A DNA stretch of 64,000 nt from an uncultured Collinsella sp. (lineage in GTDB: Bacteria > Actinomycetota > Coriobacteriia > Coriobacteriales > Coriobacteriaceae), in NCBI GenBank assembly GCA_902493375.1, contig CABUPH010000005.1, positions 67,268 through 131,267 of the forward strand, written 5' to 3'. A model generated the notes under the pieces. The model saw only the letters and a program-made list of their open reading frames with translations, did no database searches and was not told the origin of the DNA. The position numbers and the translations under genes are program-made. Shown here one piece after another: positions 16,396-24,569 of the stretch (positions within the stretch are counted from its first letter, which is position 1; each line of letters begins with the position of its first letter).

Positions 16396-17286
16396 CTACA
16401 GGGTTCGTCCGAGTCTGAGATCGAGCTCGGTTGTGGGGCAGGCTGCCTGTTCGTGCGGCTCGCAAGCGCCAAGGGCTCCAAAGCGATGGAGCGTTGCGAC
16501 GGGCGTGGTGTAGGCGAGCCGCAGCTGATGCTCGATAGGGGCACATCCGTCATTTTTGTAATGAGCCGCGTAGTACTGCGCGATGCTGGCGTTCATCTCG
16601 CTGCCATTGCGATGACGCTCAAACTGGCGTCTGCAGGTCTCGATGATCTTTGCTACCGACTTGGGTGCCGTCGCGGGAACAAGGGCGAGATAGCCCTCAA
16701 ATAGCTCGTTGATGCTCAGGAGACACAGCAGATCGATCAGCGTCCTTATGGCTGCTCCCTCGGCGGAAAAGTGCGCGGTCATGCGGTTATATCGGTTGCG
16801 GTCGACGATGGCCGCATGGGGTCTTGGAGTTTTCTGCCCCGTGGTTCCGGGCTTTTGCCGCGCCTGTGTATTGAGCTCGACGTTGCAGCGCTTGAGGCCG
16901 TCCAACGGAAGGAACAGTGCGGTGCGCAGGGTGTTCCGCTTGCTTTCGAGTTCATGACGCTCGTCGGGTTCCCATTCGAGCTTGAGTTTCGTGTCGAGCG
17001 CCGTAAGCATATGGGCTAGGCAGCCTACGGTAAGAACGTACGAATCGTTGTCGCGTTTTGGGGCATAGGGGTCTGTCAGCTTGCGAATGTCGGAGTCGCC
17101 CATGATCTTTGTGCAGCGCTTCAGCAGTTGAGGGTGGTCGGCCAAGATCGTCGCGAGCGGTAGCGACGCGTAGTTCTTGATGGTCGCGGCGGCAAAGGCG
17201 GCGTCATATTCGTTTGCATATGCTCGCTCAATGCGGGCATCCAGAATGCTTTTCTTATCGCCGTCTTCAGCGTGGCGGTTTGTCAT
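16396..17286 (-). CDS. Unknown protein of the pgi-associated element
   Basis: 296 residues, no recognised domain, signal peptide or membrane helix. Charged, mostly helical composition with an internal QKPGTTGQKTPRPHAAI linker (residues ~165-185). The extended frame upstream of 17286 translates repeat DNA into a His-Ile-Thr pattern and is not considered coding; ATG 17286 with GGAG upstream is preferred. It is first in the operon with the ClpP-like and VirD4-like genes and sits directly next to iteron-like repeats, so a DNA-binding or replication/mobilisation role is conceivable but unsupported by motif. Confidence 0.6.
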   Translation of the reverse strand: MTNRHAEDGDKKSILDARIERAYANEYDAAFAAATIKNYASLPLATILADHPQLLKRCTKIMGDSDIRKLTDPYAPKRDNDSYVLTVGCLAHMLTALDTKLKLEWEPDERHELESKRNTLRTALFLPLDGLKRCNVELNTQARQKPGTTGQKTPRPHAAIVDRNRYNRMTAHFSAEGAAIRTLIDLLCLLSINELFEGYLALVPATAPKSVAKIIETCRRQFERHRNGSEMNASIAQYYAAHYKNDGCAPIEHQLRLAYTTPVATLHRFGALGACEPHEQAACPTTELDLRLGRTL

Positions 17287-17301
17287 AGCTTCTCCAATCG
17301 G

Positions 17302-17380
17302 TTGATGTTCGTGCTGTTTGTTGATGTGTTGGTTGTCGTGAGTGATGTGCTTGCCGTGGGTGATGTGCTGACGTTGGGGT
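17302..17380. repeat. Iteron-like tandem repeats in the element
   Basis: Four TGATGT units start at 17303, 17322, 17343 and 17361, spaced 18-21 bp; the last two share TGATGTGCTKRC...TGGG. They lie immediately upstream of the unknown gene. The rest of the gap (17381-17748) shows no gene. Confidence 0.5.
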
Positions 17381-17748
17381 GCTATGCGGTTTTCAATGAG
17401 CCCGTGAGGCAGTTGCTGCAGGGGCTGGATGGAACGGCCCATGCAAGGCGGAAGGCATCGTGCTCAAAATCGAGACAGCAATGCCCTGGGTGCCTCACAT
17501 GTGGCAGTTACCTCATTAAGTTGTCATTGCGTTTGGGGTTGTACTTTGCCGATCTTCCTTCTCTTACACGCTAAAACTCAAACTTCATATGCTCGATCTA
17601 CTTAAAACCGCAACGGCGGTCTTTTATCAACTTATATGTCGGAACGCGTCTTTGCAAGTACTTTTTTGCCTTTGTTTCAAATGGGGTGGTTTTGCAACCG
17701 TCATACGCGCGCTGTGCGAACGTGCCCCGGCTCGGATAAGATAGTGCG

Positions 17749-17779
17749 ATCGAGTTCTACCGCGCTCACCGCAAGTAGT
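17749..17779 (+). repeat. Direct repeat (candidate attachment site, right)
   Basis: Exact 31-bp copy of the pgi 3' end (see 14247-14277), here attached to no pgi coding sequence; upstream sequence is unrelated to pgi. It marks the right boundary of the element. Confidence 0.75.
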
Positions 17780-17800
17780 TTTTACGGCTGAGTTGGCTTA

Positions 17801-17846
17801 TGCCGAAAGGGGCCCGTATCCGTTGGGATGCGGGCCCCTTTCGGCA
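17801..17846 (+). terminator. Terminator copy after the right attachment repeat
   Basis: Long hairpin: TGCCGAAAGGGGCCCG (17801-17816) pairs with CGGGCCCCTTTCGGCA (17830-17845). Its inner GGGGCCCGTATCC...GGATGCGGGCCCC is nearly the same as the pgi terminator at 14309, so the terminator is duplicated together with the attachment site. Confidence 0.8.
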
Positions 17847-18009
17847 TCCGCGTGCGGTGCCATTCGCTGTCAGTAAATATACGTTTACAGCTAATTTCAT
17901 ACCACTTGTCGGAATGCGGACGCTGTCCTTGCATGTCGGGCGTACATTGAACGTGGTTTTTCGCGTGAAACCACGAATCGGTTGTCAGTCCTGAACAAGG
18001 AGGCCCAGC

Positions 18010-18684
18010 ATGACGCTTGCCAAACCCATCAATAAATACATCGACTATATCGATGCCCCCGAGGACACGTTTGAGCAGTATGTCGAGAAGGCGTTAAAGT
18101 ACAACTTTCGCTGCGTATTTGCGAACCTTCAGGAGTACGAGACGGGCCGCGCCATGCTCGAGGGCTCTGACATCATCCTTGCCGGCGCTATCGACTTTCC
18201 CCAGGGCACTATGACGCTTGAGGAGAAGCTTGCGAGGTTTGAGGAATACGCTTCGTGCGGCTTTACCGAGATTGACTACGTTTTGAATCAGGAGTCGGTC
18301 GAGAACCGAGATTTTGATGCCATCGAGCGCGAGATGACTACCATTGCTGATTTTTGTCGCGCGCATGGCATCACTGATAAGGTGATCGTCGAGATGTGCA
18401 AGCTGGACGGCGACGACGCCGCCAAGCGCCGTGTATGCGAGATCGCGCTGGAGGCCAAGCCGGGATTCCTTAAGACATCGACTGGCAGAAGCTTTGGCGG
18501 TGCTAAGCTCGAGGACGTGCGGCTGATGCACGAGGTGCTCGGCGATGCCGTGGCAATCAAGGCGGCAGGCGGTATCCATAATTACGAAGAGGCTTGCGCA
18601 TTCATCGAGGCCGGCGCCAGCGCGTTGGGTGCCTCGGCGGGCATCGCGATCGTCGACGGCGCACCGACGGATGAGCGTCGCTAG
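18010..18684 (+). CDS. deoC: Deoxyribose-phosphate aldolase (DeoC family)
   Basis: Class I aldolase predicted to split 2-deoxyribose-5-phosphate into acetaldehyde and glyceraldehyde-3-phosphate in deoxynucleoside breakdown. 224 residues, usual size. The Schiff-base lysine is Lys155 in FLKTSTGRS; the second conserved lysine is in AIKAAGGI. The TIM-barrel strands FRCVFANLQEY and TEIDYVLNQ also fit. AAGGAGG at 17997-18003 sets the ATG. It lies just beyond the element boundary and is followed by a HAD gene after a 149-bp gap with no recognised signal. Confidence 0.88.
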   Translation: MTLAKPINKYIDYIDAPEDTFEQYVEKALKYNFRCVFANLQEYETGRAMLEGSDIILAGAIDFPQGTMTLEEKLARFEEYASCGFTEIDYVLNQESVENRDFDAIEREMTTIADFCRAHGITDKVIVEMCKLDGDDAAKRRVCEIALEAKPGFLKTSTGRSFGGAKLEDVRLMHEVLGDAVAIKAAGGIHNYEEACAFIEAGASALGASAGIAIVDGAPTDERR

Positions 18685-18833
18685 CAGACGTATTTGACCT
18701 GAGCGATAAAGCTTCACGACTACGCGCCGTTCATGTTCGAGACAATTTGACTTTTTGCCCGTTGTAAACGGAGTCGCGATGGGTGTTCTGTATGATGGCT
18801 CAGACAAGGTTGTTCAATGACAGGGAGGCATAT

Positions 18834-19676
18834 ATGGCAATCAAAGCCATTGCGATGGATATCGACGGTACGCTCACCAACGACCAAAAGGTCATCAGTC
18901 CGCGTACGCGCGAGAAGCTGCTCGCGGCGCAGGAGTCGGGCATTAAGCTCATTTTAGCTTCGGGCCGTCCCGCATGGGGTCTTCACGCCTTGGCGCAGGA
19001 GCTCGACCTTCAAAACCATGACGGTCTGCTAGTTGCCTTTAATGGCGCGCATGTGGTCGACGCTCAGACCGATGAGGTCCTTTTTGACCAGGCCATGCCG
19101 GCTGACGAGCTGCACCGTCTGATTGATCACCTGCGTAATTTTGACGTGATCCCTATGATTTCGCTTGGTCGCGATCTGCACGTCGAGGACTCGTACCATT
19201 GCATGATCACGCTGCCTGACGGCTCGCAGAAGAATATCGTCAAGTATGAGCGCGACGCGTGCGATCTTAAGATTCGCGAGGTGGAGAGCCTGCATGAGGT
19301 TGCTGATGCTTATCCCGTGGACAAGCTGCTGACGGCGGGCGATCCGGCCTATCTGCAGGCGCATTACGAGGAGATGTATGCGCCCTTTACCCAGACGCTT
19401 TCGGGCATGTTTACGGCCGACTGGTACTTTGAGTACACGGCGCCCGGTATCGACAAGGCCCGTGCGCTCGAGGGTGCCCTGCCCAAGCTCGGCATCGATG
19501 CCAGTGAGGTCGTATCGTTTGGCGACGGCCAGAACGACAAGTCCATGATTGAGTGGGCCGGCACCGGTGTTGCCATGGGCAACGCCGTCGATGAGGTTAA
19601 GGCTGTGGCCCAGATGGTGACCGCCAATAACAACGAAGATGGTATTGCAGTGGCGCTGGATAAGCTGCTGGGCTAG
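18834..19676 (+). CDS. HAD-superfamily phosphatase, Cof type
   Basis: 280-residue HAD hydrolase of the Cof (IIB) subgroup. Motif I DIDGTLTND (residues ~9-17) holds the nucleophile Asp and acid Asp; motif II is ILASGRP; the large cap domain follows; motif III is the Lys in KARALEGALPKLGI; motif IV is SFGDGQNDKSMIEWAGTGVA. All catalytic positions are present. Substrates are usually sugar phosphates, but not predictable here. GGGAGG precedes ATG 18834. Confidence 0.92.
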   Translation: MAIKAIAMDIDGTLTNDQKVISPRTREKLLAAQESGIKLILASGRPAWGLHALAQELDLQNHDGLLVAFNGAHVVDAQTDEVLFDQAMPADELHRLIDHLRNFDVIPMISLGRDLHVEDSYHCMITLPDGSQKNIVKYERDACDLKIREVESLHEVADAYPVDKLLTAGDPAYLQAHYEEMYAPFTQTLSGMFTADWYFEYTAPGIDKARALEGALPKLGIDASEVVSFGDGQNDKSMIEWAGTGVAMGNAVDEVKAVAQMVTANNNEDGIAVALDKLLG

Positions 19677-19698
19677 AATCGCCGATAATGCATGGTTC

Positions 19699-19725
19699 GG
19701 GCGCCTGCTTACAGGCGCCCTTTTG
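19699..19725 (+). terminator. Terminator between the two HAD genes
   Basis: GGGCGCCTG (19699-19707) and CAGGCGCCC (19712-19720) form a 9-bp stem with a 4-nt loop and TTTT. It ends only 3 bp before the ribosome site of the next gene, so it could act as an attenuator for it. Confidence 0.75.
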
Positions 19726-19739
19726 TTAGGGAGGGTGCC

Positions 19740-20399
19740 GTGTCCGCATTTCCGTTCGACGCCGTTATCTTTGACATGGACGGCGTCATTGTCGATACCG
19801 AGTATTACTACCTGGGCGAGACTGCCGCGTTTGCCAAGGAGCTTGGGCTTAACCTGACTCAAGAGGAGTTGAATGGGCAGGTCGGTACCTCGCATCAGTT
19901 CTTCCTGCATATGCTGGTCGATTGGTTTGAGCGCGCCGGTAAGGGGCATTTTACTGGCGAGGAAGCGTTGGCCCGTTGGGACGAGTGGGCGCATAAGCGT
20001 CCGCGCGACTATCAGGCTTTGATTAACCCAGGCGCCGTGGATACGATTCGAGAGCTGCCGCGCCGTGGCGTTCGCGTGGCGCTTGCCAGCTCGTCGCCCA
20101 TGGTTAGCATCGAGGAAGTGCTCAACGCGTGCGGGCTGTCGGATGCCTTTGAGTATGTGGTGAGCGGCGAGCAGTTTAAGGAGAGCAAGCCCGAGCCCGA
20201 CATCTACCTGCATGCGCTGGATCTGCTGGGGCTGCCCGCGAATCGCTGCTGCTGCGTTGAGGATTCGGTGCCCGGCATCACTGCCGGCAAGCGAGCCGGC
20301 CTGACAGTCATTGCCAAGCGCGAGGAGCGCTTTGGCTTTAGCCAGGATGCCGCGGACAAGATTATCGACCAGCTGCCGGAGCTGCTCACGCTTTCTTAG
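19740..20399 (+). CDS. HAD-superfamily phosphatase/phosphomutase (beta-PGM-like)
   Basis: 219 residues, HAD subfamily IA. Motif I is FDMDGVIVDTEYYY (residues ~11-24); helical cap; motif II is VALASSSPM; motif III Lys in FKESKPEPDIY; motif IV VEDSVPGITAGKRAGL. The VEDS form and cap resemble beta-phosphoglucomutase and sugar-phosphate phosphatases. Start GTG 19740 is chosen because GGGAGGG precedes it by 5 bp and the protein then begins just before the first beta-strand. It may be cotranscribed with the Cof-type gene if the intervening hairpin is read through. Confidence 0.9.
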   Translation: MSAFPFDAVIFDMDGVIVDTEYYYLGETAAFAKELGLNLTQEELNGQVGTSHQFFLHMLVDWFERAGKGHFTGEEALARWDEWAHKRPRDYQALINPGAVDTIRELPRRGVRVALASSSPMVSIEEVLNACGLSDAFEYVVSGEQFKESKPEPDIYLHALDLLGLPANRCCCVEDSVPGITAGKRAGLTVIAKREERFGFSQDAADKIIDQLPELLTLS

Positions 20400-20482
20400 G
20401 AGCGCGGTAGTTGCGCGTTTTTCGGGTCAGATGAGTAAATAGCCAACATTTTGGTGCGGCAGCAAGCATACTTTATGCTAAT

Positions 20483-20524
20483 GCGGGCTCAAGGGCTTGT
20501 TGAATGCCCTTGAGCCCGCTTTTG
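20483..20524 (+). terminator. Terminator upstream of the GntR gene
   Basis: Perfect 14-bp arms GCGGGCTCAAGGGC (20483-20496) and GCCCTTGAGCCCGC (20506-20519), then TTTT. Insulates the HAD genes from the following regulator. Confidence 0.9.
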
Positions 20525-20549
20525 ACTTAATTGTGCTGGGAGAGGGTAT

Positions 20550-21293
20550 ATGCCACCGACTGAAGGGCTAACTGACGGTAAAGCAGCGATACCGCTGTAC
20601 CAACAGGTTATCGATATCATCAAAAACGAAATCAACTCCGGTGCCTACAAGGCAGGTGCGCGGATACCCAACGAATTCGAATTGGCTGAGAGCTATAAAG
20701 TTGGCCGCGTTACCGTGCGACGCGCTATTGAGGAGCTCGTCCAGCAGGGCTATCTAACGAAGCGACAGGGGAAAGGCACGTTTGTCAATGCCCCCAAGCT
20801 CAAGCGCAAGATTCGCCAGCAGGATGACGTCCAGAGTTTTTCGGACGCATGCCGCGTTAACGGAATGGAACCAGGGGCGCGTGTCATTTCGAGAAAGATA
20901 CTGCCGGCGGATTCCACCGAAGCACAGTTCTTTGGTGTTCCCGTCGGAACTGACTTGATTTGCGTTGAGCGCGTGCGTACTGCCGATGGCGTCCCTGTCA
21001 TGCTCGAGAACAACATATATGTTTACGAGGACAACGCCTATCTATCAACGGCACCTCTGTCTAACCAATCCATTTTTGAGTTCGTGCGCAACCGGGCGGG
21101 CCGCACGCCCGCGTTTACCGACCCGTGCACGCTTGAGATCGCGTGCGCGTCGCCCGAGGTCGCTCGGTTGTTGGCAGTTCCCGTTGGCGAACCCTTGTTT
21201 TATATGGAAGCCTTCTTTTTCGATGAACAGCGGCGGCCGTTTATCATCGGTCGTCAGCGGATCGTTGGGTCTCGCTACGTTTTTGACATCTAG
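20550..21293 (+). CDS. GntR-family regulator with UTRA domain
   Basis: 247-residue HutC-subfamily repressor. N-terminal winged helix (residues ~13-80) includes PLYQQVIDIIKNEI, RIPNEFELAE and the recognition helix VGRVTVRRAIEELVQQGYL, ending with the wing KRQGKGTFV. A UTRA ligand-binding domain (~95-245) follows, with VPVMLENNIYV and RFxx-type end QRIVGSRYVFDI. HutC members sense sugar phosphates or amino-acid derivatives. It sits at the head of the Amadori-sugar locus and is likely its local regulator, binding the inverted repeat at 21447. A hairpin separates it from the transporter gene. Confidence 0.93.
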   Translation: MPPTEGLTDGKAAIPLYQQVIDIIKNEINSGAYKAGARIPNEFELAESYKVGRVTVRRAIEELVQQGYLTKRQGKGTFVNAPKLKRKIRQQDDVQSFSDACRVNGMEPGARVISRKILPADSTEAQFFGVPVGTDLICVERVRTADGVPVMLENNIYVYEDNAYLSTAPLSNQSIFEFVRNRAGRTPAFTDPCTLEIACASPEVARLLAVPVGEPLFYMEAFFFDEQRRPFIIGRQRIVGSRYVFDI

Positions 21294-21306
21294 GACATTG
21301 CGAATG

Positions 21307-21343
21307 GAAACGCCCGGTGGATCATCTCACCGGGCGTTTCCAT
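21307..21343 (+). terminator. Terminator after the GntR gene
   Basis: GAAACGCCCGGTG (21307-21319) pairs with CACCGGGCGTTTC (21329-21341); the T-run is short. It makes the regulator and the catabolic genes separate transcripts. Confidence 0.75.
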
Positions 21344-21403
21344 ACCGTTCACGGCGCAAACGCAACCGTTCAACCGCGTTGCGGCAATCAGTTTGAAATT
21401 ATC

Positions 21404-21432
21404 TTGATGACGAGAAAAGCTGCTGGTAATCT
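21404..21432 (+). promoter_or_regulatory. Promoter of the Amadori-sugar operon
   Basis: TTGATG (21404-21409), 17-bp spacer, TAATCT (21427-21432), with a TG extension just before the -10. It points at the transporter gene at 21512. Confidence 0.7.
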
Positions 21433-21446
21433 ATGGGACGTCATAG

Positions 21447-21469
21447 AACGTTTGCCTTGTGCAAACGTT
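21447..21469 (+). promoter_or_regulatory. Inverted-repeat operator downstream of the Amadori-operon promoter
   Basis: Perfect 9-bp arms AACGTTTGC (21447-21455) and GCAAACGTT (21461-21469) separated by CTTGT. Located just past the expected transcription start, a classic repressor position. The adjacent GntR/UTRA protein is the obvious candidate ligand-responsive repressor; a LacI/CcpA-type factor is the alternative. Confidence 0.7.
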
Positions 21470-21511
21470 GAAGCGAGATGCGATGCAGTCTCGAGTTCTT
21501 TGGAGGTATCT

Positions 21512-22975
21512 ATGTCAGATACGAAGGCGAAGAAGACAAACAGACGTTTTAAGTTCAAATTACCGCATGTCTATACGATCATGTTTTTGCTGATCGTTGT
21601 CTTTGCGGTCCTGACTTGGATCGTTCCCTCTGGTCAGTATCAGCGCAAGACGATTTCGACAGCGGCGGGCGAGCGTGAAGTCGCCGTTGCTGGAACCTAT
21701 GAACAGGTCGATAAGAACTACACCGATTCCGAGACCGGCGAGACCATCAATCTGGGCCAGGATATCTTCGCGGTCCTGCAAGCGCCCACCAAGGGTATCC
21801 AAGAGGCTGCCGACGTCGTTGCGTTCGTCTTATTGATTGGCGGATCGTTCGCAATCATCACCAAGACCAACGCTTTGAATGCCGGCATGAGCCGTGTGAT
21901 TAAAAAGCTCAAGAACAAGGACATCCTCATCATTCCCATCACGATGACGTTGCTGTCCATTTGCGGCACTACGTTTGGTATGTCTGAGGAAGCCCTGCCG
22001 TTCTATGCCATCTTCATTCCCATCATGATGGGTATCGGTTATGACTCGATGACGGCATTCATCATCTGCTTCCTTGGTCCTAACTTGGGATATTGTGCTT
22101 CGACCATCGACCCGTTTAATGTTTTGATCGCCCAAGGCATCATTGGCATCGAGGGCAATCCGCAACTGTGGCTGCGCGCCGTTTCTTGGGTCATCTTCAC
22201 TGCCGTCGGTATCGCATGGGCCATGCGCTACGCCATGCGCGTCAAGAAAAACCCCGAGTCGTCTATTGTGTACGAGGACGATAAGCTCAAGCGTATTGAG
22301 TTTTCCGTGACCGATGCCTCCATCGAGGAAGAGTTCACTATCCGTCAGAAGCTCGTGCTTATCGATTTTGCTTGCGGTATGGGCATTATCGTCTGGGGTC
22401 TTGTTACCCAGGGCTGGTACATGAATGAGATTTCCGCCGTGTTCCTTGGCATGGGCTTGCTTGCCGGTATCCTGGGCGGTCTTGACCAGCAGACGATCGC
22501 AGAGGAGTTCGTTAAGGGTCTTGCCGACTTTGCGTACGCTGCCATCGTTATCGGTATCGCTCGCGGTATTCTGGTCATCGCCGAGGGCGGCATGATTATC
22601 GACACCATCCTCCAGGCGCTCGCTACTGCGCTTGCCGGTGCACCCGCCGCCGTCTACACCACGTTTATGTATATCGTCCTTGGCCTGCTCTCTTTGCTGG
22701 TTCCCTCGAGTTCTGGCCTGGCGGCGCTCACCATGCCCGTTATGGGCCCCCTGACCGAGCTCATGGGCCTCAATCCCGAGGCGGCCGTCACCGCGCTCCA
22801 GTTTGCCAACCAGACCATCAACACCATCAGCCCCGTGGCGGGCATGACGGTTGCCGGCCTTGCCGTGGCTAGGATTTCGTTTGGCCAATGGTGGAAGACC
22901 ATTTGGAAGTTCTTCATTTTCATGGTCGTCTTTGGCCTGATCGTAACGGCAATCTCCGGCATGCTTCCGGTGTAG
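21512..22975 (+). CDS. YfcC/DcuC-family membrane transporter
   Basis: 487 residues, about 12 hydrophobic helices, of the C4-dicarboxylate anaerobic carrier-like superfamily (YfcC branch). Typical features are the first helix IMFLLIVVFAVLTWIVPSGQY, the extracytoplasmic loop after it, and a C-terminal repeat with PSSSGLAALTMPVMGPL and QTINTISPVAGM. GGAGG at 21502-21506 fixes the ATG. First gene after the promoter/operator; next gene begins 10 bp downstream. The fructose-asparagine permease FraA of Salmonella belongs to a related Dcu-type family, so uptake of an Amadori compound is the best contextual guess. Confidence 0.85.
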   Translation: MSDTKAKKTNRRFKFKLPHVYTIMFLLIVVFAVLTWIVPSGQYQRKTISTAAGEREVAVAGTYEQVDKNYTDSETGETINLGQDIFAVLQAPTKGIQEAADVVAFVLLIGGSFAIITKTNALNAGMSRVIKKLKNKDILIIPITMTLLSICGTTFGMSEEALPFYAIFIPIMMGIGYDSMTAFIICFLGPNLGYCASTIDPFNVLIAQGIIGIEGNPQLWLRAVSWVIFTAVGIAWAMRYAMRVKKNPESSIVYEDDKLKRIEFSVTDASIEEEFTIRQKLVLIDFACGMGIIVWGLVTQGWYMNEISAVFLGMGLLAGILGGLDQQTIAEEFVKGLADFAYAAIVIGIARGILVIAEGGMIIDTILQALATALAGAPAAVYTTFMYIVLGLLSLLVPSSSGLAALTMPVMGPLTELMGLNPEAAVTALQFANQTINTISPVAGMTVAGLAVARISFGQWWKTIWKFFIFMVVFGLIVTAISGMLPV

Positions 22976-22984
22976 GTGGTTGTG

Positions 22985-24568
22985 ATGTCTGATCGTTTGA
23001 CGGTCCTGACGTCTAAGAGCGTCTTTACCGGTACGGGGGACCTGCCGTTTGAAGGTTTCGTAGCGGTCCGTGGCAATCGAATTGAGGCTGTTGGCACCAA
23101 GTGTGAGGTAGCTTCGTATTTGACCCAGGCGGACGAGGTAGTTGACCTGGGCGACCGTACTGTCATGCCTGGCCTGATCGATGTGCATACCTTCTATACA
23201 GGTTGGGCGCTGCGAACGTTGGGGTCTGATCTGTCCGGCATCGCTGATGCCAAAGAGGCCGTGTCGCTCTTGCGTGCATGGAAAGAAGGTCATCCGGATT
23301 GCGCGGCGGCTTTTGGCCACAACCTACCCGAAACGTTGGCATCGGATGCCGAGAACGCAAATACAGCAGCTGTGTTTGACGAGTGTTTTGGCGATATCCC
23401 TGTCGTCTGCTTTACGCCGGGCGCGGAGACCTGCGTTCTCAATGCTGCCGCCAGTGCGCGATATGGCTTTACACCCCAGGCGTGCTATGCCGAGAAGATC
23501 TGGCGCATGATGAGCGATTTCCTCGCGCTGCCCGAGGTGCGTGCCGGGTATTCGGACTACATGAGCATGCTTAACGAGCGCGGCGTTACCGCCATCAAGG
23601 AAATGGCGTTTGATGACTACTACGGCTTTGCCGACGAAATGGCTCGCCGTGAGGAATCTGGTGAGCTGACGGTTCGCGTCTCTATGATGTCGCAGCCGGT
23701 GGGCGCCGGTGCAAATCTGGCATATGCCCGCGAGGCGCGAGAGCGCTTCCGGGGACCGTTCGTTCGTTTTTCTGGCTTCAACCGTATGACCGATCGCGGC
23801 GTATGGGCGGGGCTTGCCGAGATGATTGACCCCTATGAGGACACGGCCGATGCGGGCGCTGCCGGCAAGACGGTCGTCGAGGAGCCAGAGTGGGATCTGA
23901 TTGAGAACGAGCTGCGTGCAATTGATGCTGAGGGCTTCCGATACTCCTTGCATTGCCAGGGCGATGGCGCCGTTCGCCGCACCGTGGCGCTCTATGCCTC
24001 GCTGCCTCGAGACGAGCATGGACGGATGCTTCGCCGCCATGCGATTACCGATCTCGAGAACTCTGACCCGACCGATCTTGTCGAGTTTGGCAAGTTAGGT
24101 GGAATTTGCGAGGTCTATCCGCAGATTCTGACGCTGGACCGGCGCGAGGATTGCCTGTCGATGATGCGTCGACAAATTGGCGAGACGCGACTTTTGCACA
24201 GCTGGAATCGCCGCGGCATGGAAGATTCCGGATGCACAGTGTGCTGTGGAACGGATTTGCCACTGCTGATTCCGAGCCTGGGCGAGTCAATCTACAGCGC
24301 GTGCGGCGGATTCTTCGCCGACGGACTGCCCGTGAATGAGGTCAACACGCTGACGCTTGTCGAGCTCTTGCGCGCTTGGACTGCCGGGGGCGCGTACGAT
24401 CTGATGCGCGAAGACGAGCTGGGTACGCTCGAGGTTGGCAAGCTTGCCGATATCTGCGTGCTCGATCGGGATGTGTTCGACCTCGATTATCGCGACGCAC
24501 GCGATCTTGCGGTTGATATGACGATGTCGGACGGACAAATCGTGTTCGATCGAAATAAGGAGGCATAA
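22985..24568 (+). CDS. Metal-dependent amidohydrolase (amidohydrolase 3, YtcJ-like)
   Basis: 527-residue amidohydrolase-superfamily protein. An N-terminal strand domain leads to the family motif PGLIDVHTF (residues ~60-68; here H-T-F replaces the usual H-x-H, so one metal ligand differs). Later parts include YSLHCQGDGAVRRT, RRHAITDLEN and the C-terminal CCGTDLPLL and GTLEVGKLADICVLDRD. Start ATG 22985 follows AGGTGG and a GTG nine bases upstream is in frame. In the middle of the Amadori operon it could release an amino acid or acyl group from the substrate, but that is inference. The next gene follows after 1 bp. Confidence 0.82.
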   Translation: MSDRLTVLTSKSVFTGTGDLPFEGFVAVRGNRIEAVGTKCEVASYLTQADEVVDLGDRTVMPGLIDVHTFYTGWALRTLGSDLSGIADAKEAVSLLRAWKEGHPDCAAAFGHNLPETLASDAENANTAAVFDECFGDIPVVCFTPGAETCVLNAAASARYGFTPQACYAEKIWRMMSDFLALPEVRAGYSDYMSMLNERGVTAIKEMAFDDYYGFADEMARREESGELTVRVSMMSQPVGAGANLAYAREARERFRGPFVRFSGFNRMTDRGVWAGLAEMIDPYEDTADAGAAGKTVVEEPEWDLIENELRAIDAEGFRYSLHCQGDGAVRRTVALYASLPRDEHGRMLRRHAITDLENSDPTDLVEFGKLGGICEVYPQILTLDRREDCLSMMRRQIGETRLLHSWNRRGMEDSGCTVCCGTDLPLLIPSLGESIYSACGGFFADGLPVNEVNTLTLVELLRAWTAGGAYDLMREDELGTLEVGKLADICVLDRDVFDLDYRDARDLAVDMTMSDGQIVFDRNKEA

Positions 24569-24569
24569 G

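Larger units (their letters stand above)
14247..17779. mobile_element. Putative integrated element bracketed by pgi-3'-end repeats
   Basis: A 3.5-kb segment between two identical 31-bp copies of the pgi 3' end, each followed by a similar GGGGCCCG terminator. Cargo, all on the minus strand: an unknown 296-residue protein, a ClpP-like protease, and a VirD4/TraG-type ATPase. No integrase, relaxase or replication gene is visible, so it is either a deletion remnant of a conjugative element or one moved by functions elsewhere. Iteron-like repeats lie near the right end. Confidence 0.65.

Noticed and set aside
17287..17442. N-terminal extension of the unknown element protein
   Set aside because: The added translation is only repeat DNA (His-Ile-Thr pattern) and the ATG at 17286 has a ribosome site.
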